A stretch of 64,000 bases of DNA from Allocatelliglobosispora scoriae (GTDB taxonomy: Bacteria > Actinomycetota > Actinomycetes > Mycobacteriales > Micromonosporaceae), in contig NZ_JACHMN010000003.1 of NCBI RefSeq assembly GCF_014204945.1, forward strand, positions 744,001 to 808,000. Reading direction: 5' to 3'. Below are positions 51,052 through 58,725 of this stretch, piece after piece. Each line of letters opens with the position of its first letter. Position 1 is the first letter of the stretch. Made by a program: the position numbers and the translations under genes. Below the pieces are notes generated by a model. The model was not told the DNA's origin and searched no databases. It saw only the letters and a program-made list of their open reading frames with translations.

Positions 51052-51711
51052 ATGTCACCGGCCAGTCTTGCCCGTCCGCTCGCGGTTCTCGGTCTGGGTG
51101 CCGCGCTCATCGGATCGCTCGCGGTCGGCGTGCTGCACCTGCTCCCGCCGACCGCCGATCTCAGCCCCATCCGGCGGACCATCAGCGAGTACGCCTTCTA
51201 CGACACCGGCTGGATCTTCAACTACGGAGTGCTCGCGTTGGCGGCCGGTTCCCTCGCCGTGCTGCTGGCACTCGCCGGGGCGGGTCTGGTGCGGCCGACA
51301 TCGGCGGGGGCGGTCGGCGTACTCGTTTGGTGTCTGGGGCTCGCCGCCGTCGTCTACTTCCCCAAGCACAACTGGGCTGTCGGCCCGTCGCCCAGCGGCA
51401 CCATCCACCGGGCTGCCAGCCTGCTCGCCTTCGTGGCGCTCCCGCTCGCGGCGATCCTCATCGCCCGGGCGTGGCGCGGTGACGAGCGCTGGCGCCGCAG
51501 TGCACTGTGGACGATCGCGCTGGCGGTCGGGGCGCTGGCCTGGTTCGGGGTGATTCTGGGTGCGGTGCTGCTGGAGCCTTTCACGGGGGTGAGCTGGTGG
51601 CGGGCGATTCCGCTCGGTGCCGTCGAGCGGGCGCTCGCGCTGGCGGAGGTCTCGGTCGTGCTGGCCCTGGGCTGGTGGGCGCTCACCGCAGCCCGACCGA
51701 TCCGCACCTAG
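51052..51711 (+). CDS. DUF998-family membrane protein
   Basis: A 219-residue protein with about six transmembrane segments. The family pattern is LSPIRRTISEYAFYDTGWIFNYGVLALAAGSL, then HRAASLLAFVALPLAAILIARAW. Function unknown. The ATG at 51052 has GGGGAG just upstream. The frame upstream of it runs through repeats and is not coding. It converges on the LLM-hemerythrin gene, with a paired inverted repeat between. Confidence 0.85.
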   Translation: MSPASLARPLAVLGLGAALIGSLAVGVLHLLPPTADLSPIRRTISEYAFYDTGWIFNYGVLALAAGSLAVLLALAGAGLVRPTSAGAVGVLVWCLGLAAVVYFPKHNWAVGPSPSGTIHRAASLLAFVALPLAAILIARAWRGDERWRRSALWTIALAVGALAWFGVILGAVLLEPFTGVSWWRAIPLGAVERALALAEVSVVLALGWWALTAARPIRT

Positions 51712-51713
51712 CC

Positions 51714-51780
51714 CAAGATCCCCACAACTCTTGAAGAGTTGGTGCCGGAAGAGACCAACTCTTCAAGAGTTGCGACGATT
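51714..51780. repeat. Paired CAACTCTT element
   Basis: Cores 51725-51741 and 51756-51772 face each other with only 14 bp between, flanked by CAAGATC on the left and CGACGATT on the right. It lies between convergent stops at 51711 and 51790 and could terminate both transcripts. Confidence 0.88.
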
Positions 51781-51789
51781 GTGCGCGGG

Positions 51790-53370
51790 CTACAGGACGC
51801 GGAGGCGGGCGAGGGGTTCGAGCAGTTCCCGCTCCTCGTAGGAGAGGTGCGACAGCAGCGTGTCGGAGAGCAGGTCCACCACCGCCCGCAGGTCGGAGAT
51901 GTCGCCTTCGCCGCTGACCAGGGCTACCAGGGCCTGGTCGACATCCTCGATCACGCCGTGGATGATCTCGTGCTCCTCCTGCAGCCGGTCCACCACCGGC
52001 GCCAGGCGGGCGTCCGCGCGGCGCAGCCGGGGGAAGAGGCTGGTGTCCTCGATCGTGTGGTGTGTCGTCACGACCCGGCAGTACGACTCGCAGTAGACGC
52101 CGAGCGTCCAGTTGTTCTGCCGCAGGGTCATCGTGTTGATCGCCGAGCGGGCCGACCCGACGTCGAGCCCGCCGGTCGCCACCTGCTCGACGAGGTCGCG
52201 GATCTGCAGCAGTTCGGTGCGCAGGTGGTCGTGGACGTCGACGAGCTGCCGGCTGCCGGCCCGTTCGCGAGCCGTGTAGACGCGATCGGCGTCCGGGGCG
52301 GGGCCGGTCGGGCGGGCGGATTCGTCCCAGAGCCGGGCTTCGCTGAGGCGGGTGCCGTCGTCCGGGGTCGCCACCACACCCAGGCCCGTCACGTCCGAGG
52401 CCGGCACGCCCTGACCCGCGGCACCCGGGCCCGTGGCGCCGCCCTCGGTCACCACGACGGGTGCACGGGTGTCGCGGGGAGCGGGTGGGCGTACCCGATG
52501 GGTGGTGGTCATTTCGCGGACGCGCGGCGCGACCTCCTCGCCGAAGCGCTGGATGTCGGTGGGGTTGTCGCTGGCGAGGATGTAGCCGCTGATGCCCTCG
52601 GCGAGCGTGAGTGCCGTGAGCTGCTCGGCCCAGTCGGCGGCCGAGCCCTGCAGGAAGTCGCCGCTGCGGCCGAAGCGGCCGTTGATGTTGTAGAGGCGGC
52701 GGATCGCGGCCGGTGACCTGCCCGCCTTCTCGGCGGCGTCGTCGATGGTGCGGTTCATCGCGGGCAGCGCGTCGAGGCCCGCATAGCCGAGGCTGGGCAG
52801 CCAGCCGTCGGCGAGCCGACCCGTCACCCGCAGCATCCTGGGCTTGTAGGCGCCGAGCCAGATGCCGATCTCGTGGGCCGGTGCCGGTCCGGCCTTCGCC
52901 CCGACGACGCGGTAGTGCTCGCCCTCGACCCGGACCGAGCGGCCGCCCGCCCAGATCGCGCGGATGACGGCGATCGCCTCCTCCAGCGCGTCGACCGCCG
53001 CGCCGGGCTCGCGGTGCGGCCCGCCGTTGGCGACGATCGCCTCCCAGAAGGCACCGGTGCCGAGGCCGAGCTCGACCCGGCCGCCGCTGAGCAGGTCGAG
53101 GCTCGCGGCGCTGCGCGCGAGCAGCGTGGGCGGGCGCAGCGGCAGGTTGGCGACGTTGGGGAAGACGCGCACGCGGTCGGTCGCGGCCGCGATCACGCTC
53201 AGCAGCGTCCAGGCGTCGAGAAACGCCGGTTGGTACGGGTGGTCCTGCACGCTGACGAGGTCGAGTCCGGCCGCCTCGCTGACCTGCGCCAGCGCGACGA
53301 CTGCCGTGGGGTCCGCCGCCGACGGGGTGAGAAACGTCCCGAATAGCAGCTCATGTCCGTAGTCCGTCAT
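51790..53370 (-). CDS. Luciferase-like oxidoreductase fused to a hemerythrin domain
   Basis: A 526-residue fusion. Residues 1-300 form an LLM-type flavin/F420 oxidoreductase (GTFLTPSAADP, VQDHPYQ, GRVELGLGTGAFWEAI, IWLGAYKPRM). A Pro/Gly-rich linker of about 60 residues leads to an HHE/hemerythrin domain with iron-ligand-like histidines in DVHDHLR, TTHHTIEDTSLFP, EEHEIIHG and SHLSYEE. The two parts suggest an oxidoreductase controlled by or coupled to a di-iron oxygen or NO sensor. A strong palindromic operator lies 15 bp upstream. ATG at 53370 with GAGG 9 bp before. Confidence 0.9.
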   Translation of the reverse strand: MTDYGHELLFGTFLTPSAADPTAVVALAQVSEAAGLDLVSVQDHPYQPAFLDAWTLLSVIAAATDRVRVFPNVANLPLRPPTLLARSAASLDLLSGGRVELGLGTGAFWEAIVANGGPHREPGAAVDALEEAIAVIRAIWAGGRSVRVEGEHYRVVGAKAGPAPAHEIGIWLGAYKPRMLRVTGRLADGWLPSLGYAGLDALPAMNRTIDDAAEKAGRSPAAIRRLYNINGRFGRSGDFLQGSAADWAEQLTALTLAEGISGYILASDNPTDIQRFGEEVAPRVREMTTTHRVRPPAPRDTRAPVVVTEGGATGPGAAGQGVPASDVTGLGVVATPDDGTRLSEARLWDESARPTGPAPDADRVYTARERAGSRQLVDVHDHLRTELLQIRDLVEQVATGGLDVGSARSAINTMTLRQNNWTLGVYCESYCRVVTTHHTIEDTSLFPRLRRADARLAPVVDRLQEEHEIIHGVIEDVDQALVALVSGEGDISDLRAVVDLLSDTLLSHLSYEERELLEPLARLRVL

Positions 53371-53385
53371 GCCACACCGCCTCGC

Positions 53386-53409
53386 ATATAGTTGACCGAT
53401 CAACTATAT
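53386..53409 (-). promoter_or_regulatory. Palindromic operator before the LLM-hemerythrin gene
   Basis: ATATAGTTGA and TCAACTATAT are perfect 10-bp arms around CCGA. The form is typical of TetR- or MarR-type sites. It lies 16-39 bp before the ATG at 53370 and probably overlaps the -10 region of that gene. No regulator is encoded next to it. The methyltransferase gene at 53506 is divergent. Confidence 0.65.
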
Positions 53410-53505
53410 GTCACCGTTTTCGGCACTCGACGGTGACCATACTGTGCCCTGTCGCACTTCGGACATTGACGGGCGTATGCCACCGCTGGTCGGGAGGCTG
53501 GAGGC

Positions 53506-54276
53506 ATGGAACCGAGCACCCCCAACGTGGCCCGGATGTACGACTACTACCTCGGCGGCGATGAGGCTCTTCCGGTCGATCGGGAGGCCGCCGAGCTGGT
53601 CCTCGCCACCGCACCGCAGGTACGCACAGCGGTGGCGGAGAATCGCGGCTTCCTCGAACGCGTCGTCACCCACATGGCGGCGCAGGGCATCGACCAGTTC
53701 CTCGACATCGGCAGCGGGCTGCCCACCCAGCGCAACGTGCACCAGATCCTCGCCGAGGTCTCGCCCGGCGCCCGCGTGGTCTACGTCGACTACGACCCGG
53801 TCGTCGTCGAGCGCAGCATCCACCTGCTCGCCGGCATCGACACCGCCGACTGCATGCTCGGTGACGTGCGCAAACTCTCCGCGCTCTGCGACGAGCCGCG
53901 GGTCAGCGAGCTCATCAACTTCGACCGGCCGGTGGGGGTGCTGCTGCTCGCGGTCCTCAACTTCGTCGGCGACGAGGACAACCCCGCCGAGGTCGTCTCC
54001 GAGCTGCGGCGGCTGACCGCGCCGGGCAGCCTGGTGGCGCTCTCCCACGGCGCACGGGAGCAGAGCCTGTCCACGTCACGGGGCATCGAGCACGCGTACC
54101 GGCGGGCGAGCGGACAGGCCGTGCTGCGGACGCGTACCGAGGTGCTGCGGCTGCTCGACGGCTGCGAGATCCTGCCGCCGGGGCTGGTCTACGGCGCGCA
54201 GTGGACGGCCGAACCCAGCGCACCGATGGGCGATCCCGGAACGGCGATGACCTTCGCCGCCCTCGCCCGGCTGTGA
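53506..54276 (+). CDS. SAM-dependent methyltransferase, DUF574 type
   Basis: A 256-residue protein of the actinomycete DUF574/Methyltransf_19 family. The family's N-terminal signature is NVARMYDYYLGG. The SAM-binding site includes FLDIGSGLPTQRNVH, VVYVDYDPVVV and the Asp in MLGDVRKL. GGAGG lies 4-8 bp before the ATG. The substrate is unknown for nearly all members. It is transcribed alone, divergent from the LLM-hemerythrin gene. Confidence 0.92.
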   Translation: MEPSTPNVARMYDYYLGGDEALPVDREAAELVLATAPQVRTAVAENRGFLERVVTHMAAQGIDQFLDIGSGLPTQRNVHQILAEVSPGARVVYVDYDPVVVERSIHLLAGIDTADCMLGDVRKLSALCDEPRVSELINFDRPVGVLLLAVLNFVGDEDNPAEVVSELRRLTAPGSLVALSHGAREQSLSTSRGIEHAYRRASGQAVLRTRTEVLRLLDGCEILPPGLVYGAQWTAEPSAPMGDPGTAMTFAALARL

Positions 54277-54291
54277 CCGATACTCAAGCCG

Positions 54292-54308
54292 CAACTCTTC
54301 AAGAGTTG
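54292..54308. repeat. Single CAACTCTT palindrome
   Basis: CAACTCTTCAAGAGTTG lies 16 bp after the methyltransferase stop, in the gap to the convergent ADP-ribosylglycohydrolase. Its partner core is missing, so this may be a solo or decayed copy of the paired element. Confidence 0.8.
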
Positions 54309-54343
54309 GTGTCGAGGACGGAGAGCCTGCGGCACTGCACCTG

Positions 54344-55222
54344 CTAGGCGGGCAGAGGTTCGCAGGCGTCGAGCCACTCCGCCGGTACGCCGTCCAGCCC
54401 CGTGCGGGCTGCCACGATCCCGCCCACGATGGCGCAGGTCGTGTCGATGTCGCCACCGGCGGACGCCGTTGCCCAGAGCGCTTCGGGCAGGTCGTCGAGG
54501 TGCCGGGCAGCGCACCACACCGCGAACGGCACGGTGTCCGGTGCCGAGATCCGCAGCCCGCTGCCGACCTCCCCGGCGATCCACGAGGGCGAGCGGTCGA
54601 AGGGACGCTGCGCCACCCGATGCAGCAGGGAGGCGACCTCGCTCGGCGGCGTCAGCTCCGCCACGGCACCGATGAACCGGTCGGCGGCGACGCCGCGGAC
54701 GGCGAGCGCAGCCGCGACAGCCACGGCGACCGCACCCGCCACGGCCTCGGGATGGGCATGTGTCACCCGCGCGGAGAGCACCGCCTGCTCGCGTACCCGG
54801 TCGAGATCGTCGGCGAACCACGCGCCGAGGGGCGCGACGCGCATCGCGGCACCGTTGCCCCAGGACCCCTGACCGTCGAACTGGCGCGAGGTCACCGCGA
54901 GCCACGGCTCGCCCGCACCGATCGCGGTGAGCACGCCGTGCATCGACGGGCCGTAGTTGCGGTGGGCGTCGGCCGCGTAGGCGGCGGCGAACCGGTCCGC
55001 GAGCTCGTCCTGCCGGATCTCGCCGAGGTCGACCAGCATGCCGTGGACGGAGAGCGCCATCGCGGTGTCGTCGGTGTAGGGCCACTCGCCGTCCGCGAGC
55101 ACGCGATCGGCGATCTGCGCGTCGAACCAGCCCGGGGGTCGGAAGAACCAGGTCTCGCCGAAGCAGTCTCCCAGGGCGAGCCCGTGCAGTGAGCGGTCGG
55201 CGGCGGCGCGGTCGGCGGTCAT
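54344..55222 (-). CDS. ADP-ribosylglycohydrolase family protein
   Basis: A 292-residue all-helical DraG-like protein that removes ADP-ribose from proteins or small molecules. Family motifs are GLALGDCFGETW at the N-terminus, YTDDTAMALS (metal-binding Thr-Asp-Asp) near residue 50 and ASAGGDIDTTCAIVGGIVAA (metal-binding Asp-x-Asp) near residue 255. Catalytic metal residues all look intact. There is no ADP-ribosyltransferase in the window. It is alone between convergent and same-direction neighbours. Confidence 0.9.
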   Translation of the reverse strand: MTADRAAADRSLHGLALGDCFGETWFFRPPGWFDAQIADRVLADGEWPYTDDTAMALSVHGMLVDLGEIRQDELADRFAAAYAADAHRNYGPSMHGVLTAIGAGEPWLAVTSRQFDGQGSWGNGAAMRVAPLGAWFADDLDRVREQAVLSARVTHAHPEAVAGAVAVAVAAALAVRGVAADRFIGAVAELTPPSEVASLLHRVAQRPFDRSPSWIAGEVGSGLRISAPDTVPFAVWCAARHLDDLPEALWATASAGGDIDTTCAIVGGIVAARTGLDGVPAEWLDACEPLPA

Positions 55223-55308
55223 CGTCCGATGATCGCAGGCGGCCGGGACGGCGTCAGGTCGTTATCACCGGGGGACGGAGCCGTCGGGCGTGAAACCGAC
55301 GACGCGGA

Positions 55309-55953
55309 TCAGGCAGGGATCGGGCGGGCCGGGTCGGTGACGAGCTTCACGGCGATCAGCCCGAGCAGGCCACCGGTCACATAGCGCTGGATCCGCAGCC
55401 AGCCCGGCTGCCGGGCGAGGAACACCGCGATGGTCCCGGCCGCGACCACCAGGGCCGAGTTCACCAGAAGACTCACCACGATCTGTACGCCACCCAGCTG
55501 CACGCTCTGCAGGAGGAGGTGCCCGGCGGGCACGTCGATGAACTGGGGGATGAGGGAGGCGTACATGATGGCGGCCTTGGGGTTGAGCAGGTTGGTGACC
55601 ATGCCCATCAGGAAGAGCTTGTGCGGCGGGTGCGCGGGCAGCTCGACCGGGGCGAAGACCGAGTTGCCGCCGGGCCGGACCGCCTGCCACGCGAGCCATC
55701 CGATGTAGCCGGCGCCCGCCAGCTTCACGGTGAGGTAGAGCTCGGGGACCGCGCTGAAGAGTGCGGAGAGCCCGAGCGCCGTGGCGAAGATGTAGACGAC
55801 GAAGCCGAGCGCGACACCGCCGAGGGAGATCAGGCCTGCTCGGCGGCCCTGGGTGATGCTGCGGGAGACGACATACATCATGTTGGGGCCGGGGGTGAGC
55901 ACCATGCCGAGTGCGACGGCGGCGACCCCGAGCACCGCACCGAGACTGATCAT
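55309..55953 (-). CDS. LysE/RhtB-family amino-acid exporter
   Basis: A 214-residue membrane protein with six hydrophobic segments. The N-terminal signature is LTPGPNMMYVVSRSITQGRRAGLISLGGVALGF, typical of the family. It exports amino acids or related metabolites. An upstream in-frame TTG at 55962 is less likely than the ATG at 55953. It has no neighbouring LysG-type regulator. Confidence 0.92.
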   Translation of the reverse strand: MISLGAVLGVAAVALGMVLTPGPNMMYVVSRSITQGRRAGLISLGGVALGFVVYIFATALGLSALFSAVPELYLTVKLAGAGYIGWLAWQAVRPGGNSVFAPVELPAHPPHKLFLMGMVTNLLNPKAAIMYASLIPQFIDVPAGHLLLQSVQLGGVQIVVSLLVNSALVVAAGTIAVFLARQPGWLRIQRYVTGGLLGLIAVKLVTDPARPIPA

Positions 55954-56020
55954 GCGTCCCAACCTGCCAGCGCGGTCTGGTCGGGTCGAGCGCCAATCCG
56001 GCTCGGGTGGCCTGCGCGGA

Positions 56021-56095
56021 GATCACGTCTGGTCCGGGGAAGCAGACGTGATCACCGGCCACGATCACGCCTGCTTCGGCGAATCACGTGTGATC
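56021..56095. repeat. 75-bp double-palindrome element (33-9-33), copy 3
   Basis: Arms 56021-56053 and 56063-56095, again 33 nt each and 9 nt apart, both start GATCAC and end GTGATC. The left arm is a better internal palindrome (GATCACGTC/GACGTGATC) than the right. It lies between two minus-strand genes. A GC-rich run of GGCGC repeats follows at 56098-56140. Confidence 0.85.
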
Positions 56096-56148
56096 TTGCG
56101 CGGCGCGGCGCGGCGCGGCGAGGCGAGGCGCGGCGCTGCGCGAAGCGG

Positions 56149-56790
56149 CTAGTCGAAGGCGCGCAGTGCGATCCGGCTGGCGACCTCGCGGACCGCGTCG
56201 GCGAGGTGGCGCAGGCCGGGGTTGCCGTGCCGGTTGGCGAGGCTGCGCAGCCGCTCCCGGTCGTCGCCACCGCCGCCCATCAGCTCGGTGAGGTGCTCCA
56301 CCTGGGTGGCGAGCACCAGCGAGGCGAGCATCGAGAGCCCGGCGTCGGCGTCGTCGGGGCGGGCGATGCCGTTGCGCAGCCGGACGCGGGGCATCGAGGC
56401 GAGGTGCGGGTTGAGCCGGGAGGTGACCTTCTCCCGGCCGAACATGCCCCGGGTCACCTCGGGGCGCAGGTCGCCGCTGGCGGCGAGGCGCTGCGCGATG
56501 ATCTCGGGCGCCTTGAGGCGGAGGATCTCGACCCACTGGTCGGCGCGGAGCACGCGGGGAGCGGCCTGGAACGCGGCGACGGCGCCGTCGACCACGATGT
56601 CGTCGGCGGCCCAGGCGCCACGCAGGGTGACGCTGGTGGGCGTGATGTCGAGGCGGTTGCCGAGGGCGAGCTCGCCGAGGACCGCACCGGCCGTGCCGGT
56701 GGCGAAGACCTCGTGGTTGACGTGCAGCTTCCCGCTGTCAGGGTCGTGGCAGAGGAGGAAGTATTCGTCTGCTAGCCGCCGGTATTGCAT
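56149..56790 (-). CDS. GPP34 (GOLPH3-like) family protein
   Basis: A 213-residue protein of the GPP34/GOLPH3-like fold, which in eukaryotes binds PI4P on Golgi membranes and is common but uncharacterised in actinomycetes. Family features are RLADEYFLLCHD, GAVLGELALGNRLDI, and a helical C-terminus. The start at 56790 has GAGGAG 10 bp upstream. In-frame ATGs at 56808 and 56991 are unlikely. The 255-bp region upstream holds the APC permease terminator and nothing else supported. Confidence 0.85.
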   Translation of the reverse strand: MQYRRLADEYFLLCHDPDSGKLHVNHEVFATGTAGAVLGELALGNRLDITPTSVTLRGAWAADDIVVDGAVAAFQAAPRVLRADQWVEILRLKAPEIIAQRLAASGDLRPEVTRGMFGREKVTSRLNPHLASMPRVRLRNGIARPDDADAGLSMLASLVLATQVEHLTELMGGGGDDRERLRSLANRHGNPGLRHLADAVREVASRIALRAFD

Positions 56791-57003
56791 GTGCGGGGTT
56801 CTCCTCATAGCGCCTGGTGCTGCTTCAATCGCCGTTCCGTTGCGGGCATCGTGCACGGGCACATCGTCGATGAACTTCCCGTGGTTTGCAACTTGTCCAT
56901 GCGTGAGTTTCACGAATGTTGGTTTCGCGGGTATTGCCGCCGCGCAACGAATGTCATTCACAATGATATATAAAAGCTCGCCCCGCACCATTGCGAGTTG
57001 TTA

Positions 57004-57039
57004 ACGATGCGGGCTCCATCAATATGGAACCCGCATCGT
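57004..57039 (-). terminator. Intrinsic terminator of the APC permease gene
   Basis: A 16-bp stem with a single mismatch (57004-57019 with 57024-57039) and a CAAT/ATTG loop starts 6 bp after the permease stop on the minus strand. It is followed by TTAACAACT. Confidence 0.8.
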
Positions 57040-57045
57040 CAAAGG

Positions 57046-58449
57046 TCAGCGATGCGACCCGGCGTAGGCGAGGCCGGCCAGCGCCGGCCGCCGTCCGAAG
57101 ACGTAGAGGCCGATCAGCACGATCACGCCGACGCCCAGCCAGATCCCGCCGATCTGCTGCGCCAGCAGGCGGGCGTTCCAGACCACGCCGACGAGGATCC
57201 CGAAGCCGACCAGCGGCAGGATCAGGTGCACGAAGATCCGGTTGCTGCGCTTGCGCACCATGTAGTGCCAGATCACGCTCAGGTGCAGGGTGAGGAAGGC
57301 GATCACCGCACCGAAGTTGACCAGGTTGGCGAGGAGCAGGATCCCGTCCGCCCGGGTCGACATGTAGAGGCCGAGGACGAGCGAGACCACGCCGACGAGG
57401 AGCACGCTGTTGGTCGGTACGCCGCGCCGCGCCGAGACCCGGGCGAGGAAGCTGGGCATCTGCCGGTCCCGGGCCATGGCGTAGAGCAGCCGCGACGTGG
57501 CGACCTGGGCGACGAGCGAGTCGGCGATGCCCCACGCGATGGCGGTCGCCACGGCGGTGAGCACCTGCAGCCAGTTGCCCGCGATGACGGCGGCCGTGTC
57601 ATAGAAGGCGCTGCCGTTGGGGTCGCCGTTGGCGAGCAGGCCGGCCGGGTCGGGCACGAGGAGGCTGGCGACCCAGGACTGGGCGATGAAGAGGAGTCCG
57701 GCGAGGAGCAGGGCGAGCGCCATTGCCCGTCCGATGTGCTTGGCCGGGCTGCGGGTCTCCTCGGAGAGCATCGAGATGCCGTCGAAGCCGAGGAAGGACA
57801 GGACCGCGACGGAGACGGCGGCGAAGAGCACGCCCCAGGAGAAGGTTGCGGAGTTGAAGATCGGGTCGAGGGTGAATCCGCGGCCCTTGCCCTGCGCCAG
57901 GGCCCAGCCGCCGAGGACGAGGAAGAGGCCGAGGACCGCGAGTTCGGCGATGAGGAACACCTTGATGAAGCTCGCGGTGAGCCGGATGCCGAGGTAGTTG
58001 ATGATCGTGTTCACCACGATGAACGCGGCGAGGTAGCCCCAGATGGGCAGGATCGGCCAGATCGCGTGCAACGACGTCGCCGCCACGACGTAGAGCAGGC
58101 ACGGCGCGAGGATGTAGTCGAGCAGGATCGCCCAGCCCGCGAGGAACCCGACGGACGGCGCGATGCCGCGACCGGCGTAGGTGTACACCGATCCGGACAT
58201 CGGGAACGCCTTGACCATCTGGAAGTACGACGCCGCGGTGATCATCATGGCGAGCATCCCGGCGAGGTACGCGAGGGCCACCATGCCGCCCGATACCTGG
58301 AATACGTTGCCGAAGATCGCGAATGGCGCGATCGGCACCATGAAGACCATGCCGTAGAAGATGAGGTCGGGCAGCCGCAACGTCCTGCGCAGCTCTTGGG
58401 TGTATCCGAACTGTTCGAGATTGGAGTCGGCAAGGAAAGGGGAGGCCAT
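57046..58449 (-). CDS. APC-family amino acid/polyamine permease
   Basis: A 467-residue membrane protein with about 12 transmembrane segments. The N-terminal region LRRTLRLPDLIFYGMVFMVPIAPFAIFGNVF and the segment LSFLGFDGISMLSEET (TM6 region) are typical of APC transporters. It imports an amino acid or amine. The ATG at 58449 gives the normal family N-terminus. A longer frame to 58596 would add an unrelated 49-residue tail. It is divergent from asparagine synthetase, sharing a 276-bp regulatory region. Confidence 0.9.
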   Translation of the reverse strand: MASPFLADSNLEQFGYTQELRRTLRLPDLIFYGMVFMVPIAPFAIFGNVFQVSGGMVALAYLAGMLAMMITAASYFQMVKAFPMSGSVYTYAGRGIAPSVGFLAGWAILLDYILAPCLLYVVAATSLHAIWPILPIWGYLAAFIVVNTIINYLGIRLTASFIKVFLIAELAVLGLFLVLGGWALAQGKGRGFTLDPIFNSATFSWGVLFAAVSVAVLSFLGFDGISMLSEETRSPAKHIGRAMALALLLAGLLFIAQSWVASLLVPDPAGLLANGDPNGSAFYDTAAVIAGNWLQVLTAVATAIAWGIADSLVAQVATSRLLYAMARDRQMPSFLARVSARRGVPTNSVLLVGVVSLVLGLYMSTRADGILLLANLVNFGAVIAFLTLHLSVIWHYMVRKRSNRIFVHLILPLVGFGILVGVVWNARLLAQQIGGIWLGVGVIVLIGLYVFGRRPALAGLAYAGSHR

Positions 58450-58628
58450 GGCGAGAGAGGATATCGGTGGCGCCAAATGGCGATGACGGCAGATGCCTCG
58501 TTTCCCGTCGCTCCGCGTGCTGGTCACAGAGCGTGAGCACGACCGTCCTAAGTCGATTGTCTGGGCACTATTTGCACCCCCGATGTGGACCGGCAACCTA
58601 ACGTACTTACTCCGTCTCTTTCAGTAAT

Positions 58629-58702
58629 GATAGATCTATCTCTAGGCGTCGATGACGGCTAGAGTCCGACCTTGCGAGTTGGCAGCCCTTGGGCGCCAAG
58701 GG
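58629..58702 (+). promoter_or_regulatory. Palindromes in the APC permease/asnB regulatory region
   Basis: GATAGATCTATC (58629-58640) is a perfect 12-bp palindrome about 85 bp before the asnB start. CCCTTGGGCGCCAAGGG (about 58686-58702) is an inverted repeat close to the asnB ribosome-binding site. GGCGCCAA also occurs near 58469 next to the permease start. These are candidate sites for a nitrogen or amino-acid regulator acting on both genes. The rest of 58450-58725 shows no gene. Confidence 0.45.
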
Positions 58703-58725
58703 TTCTGGTGTCAAAGGAGCGCTGC

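Noticed and set aside
50714..51058. Open frames full of the repeated peptide SRHRGVLRYAPAL
   Set aside because: They are the translation of the 52-bp tandem DNA repeat on the minus strand. The repeat is non-coding at its other locus, and there is no ribosome-binding site.
54344..55222. ADP-ribosylglycohydrolase as part of a toxin or defence module
   Set aside because: No ADP-ribosyltransferase, toxin or defence gene is adjacent, so there is no basis for a system beyond the single gene.
56098..56140. GGCGC-rich run as a separate repeat family
   Set aside because: Short simple-sequence stretch next to the third double palindrome, with no second copy in the window.
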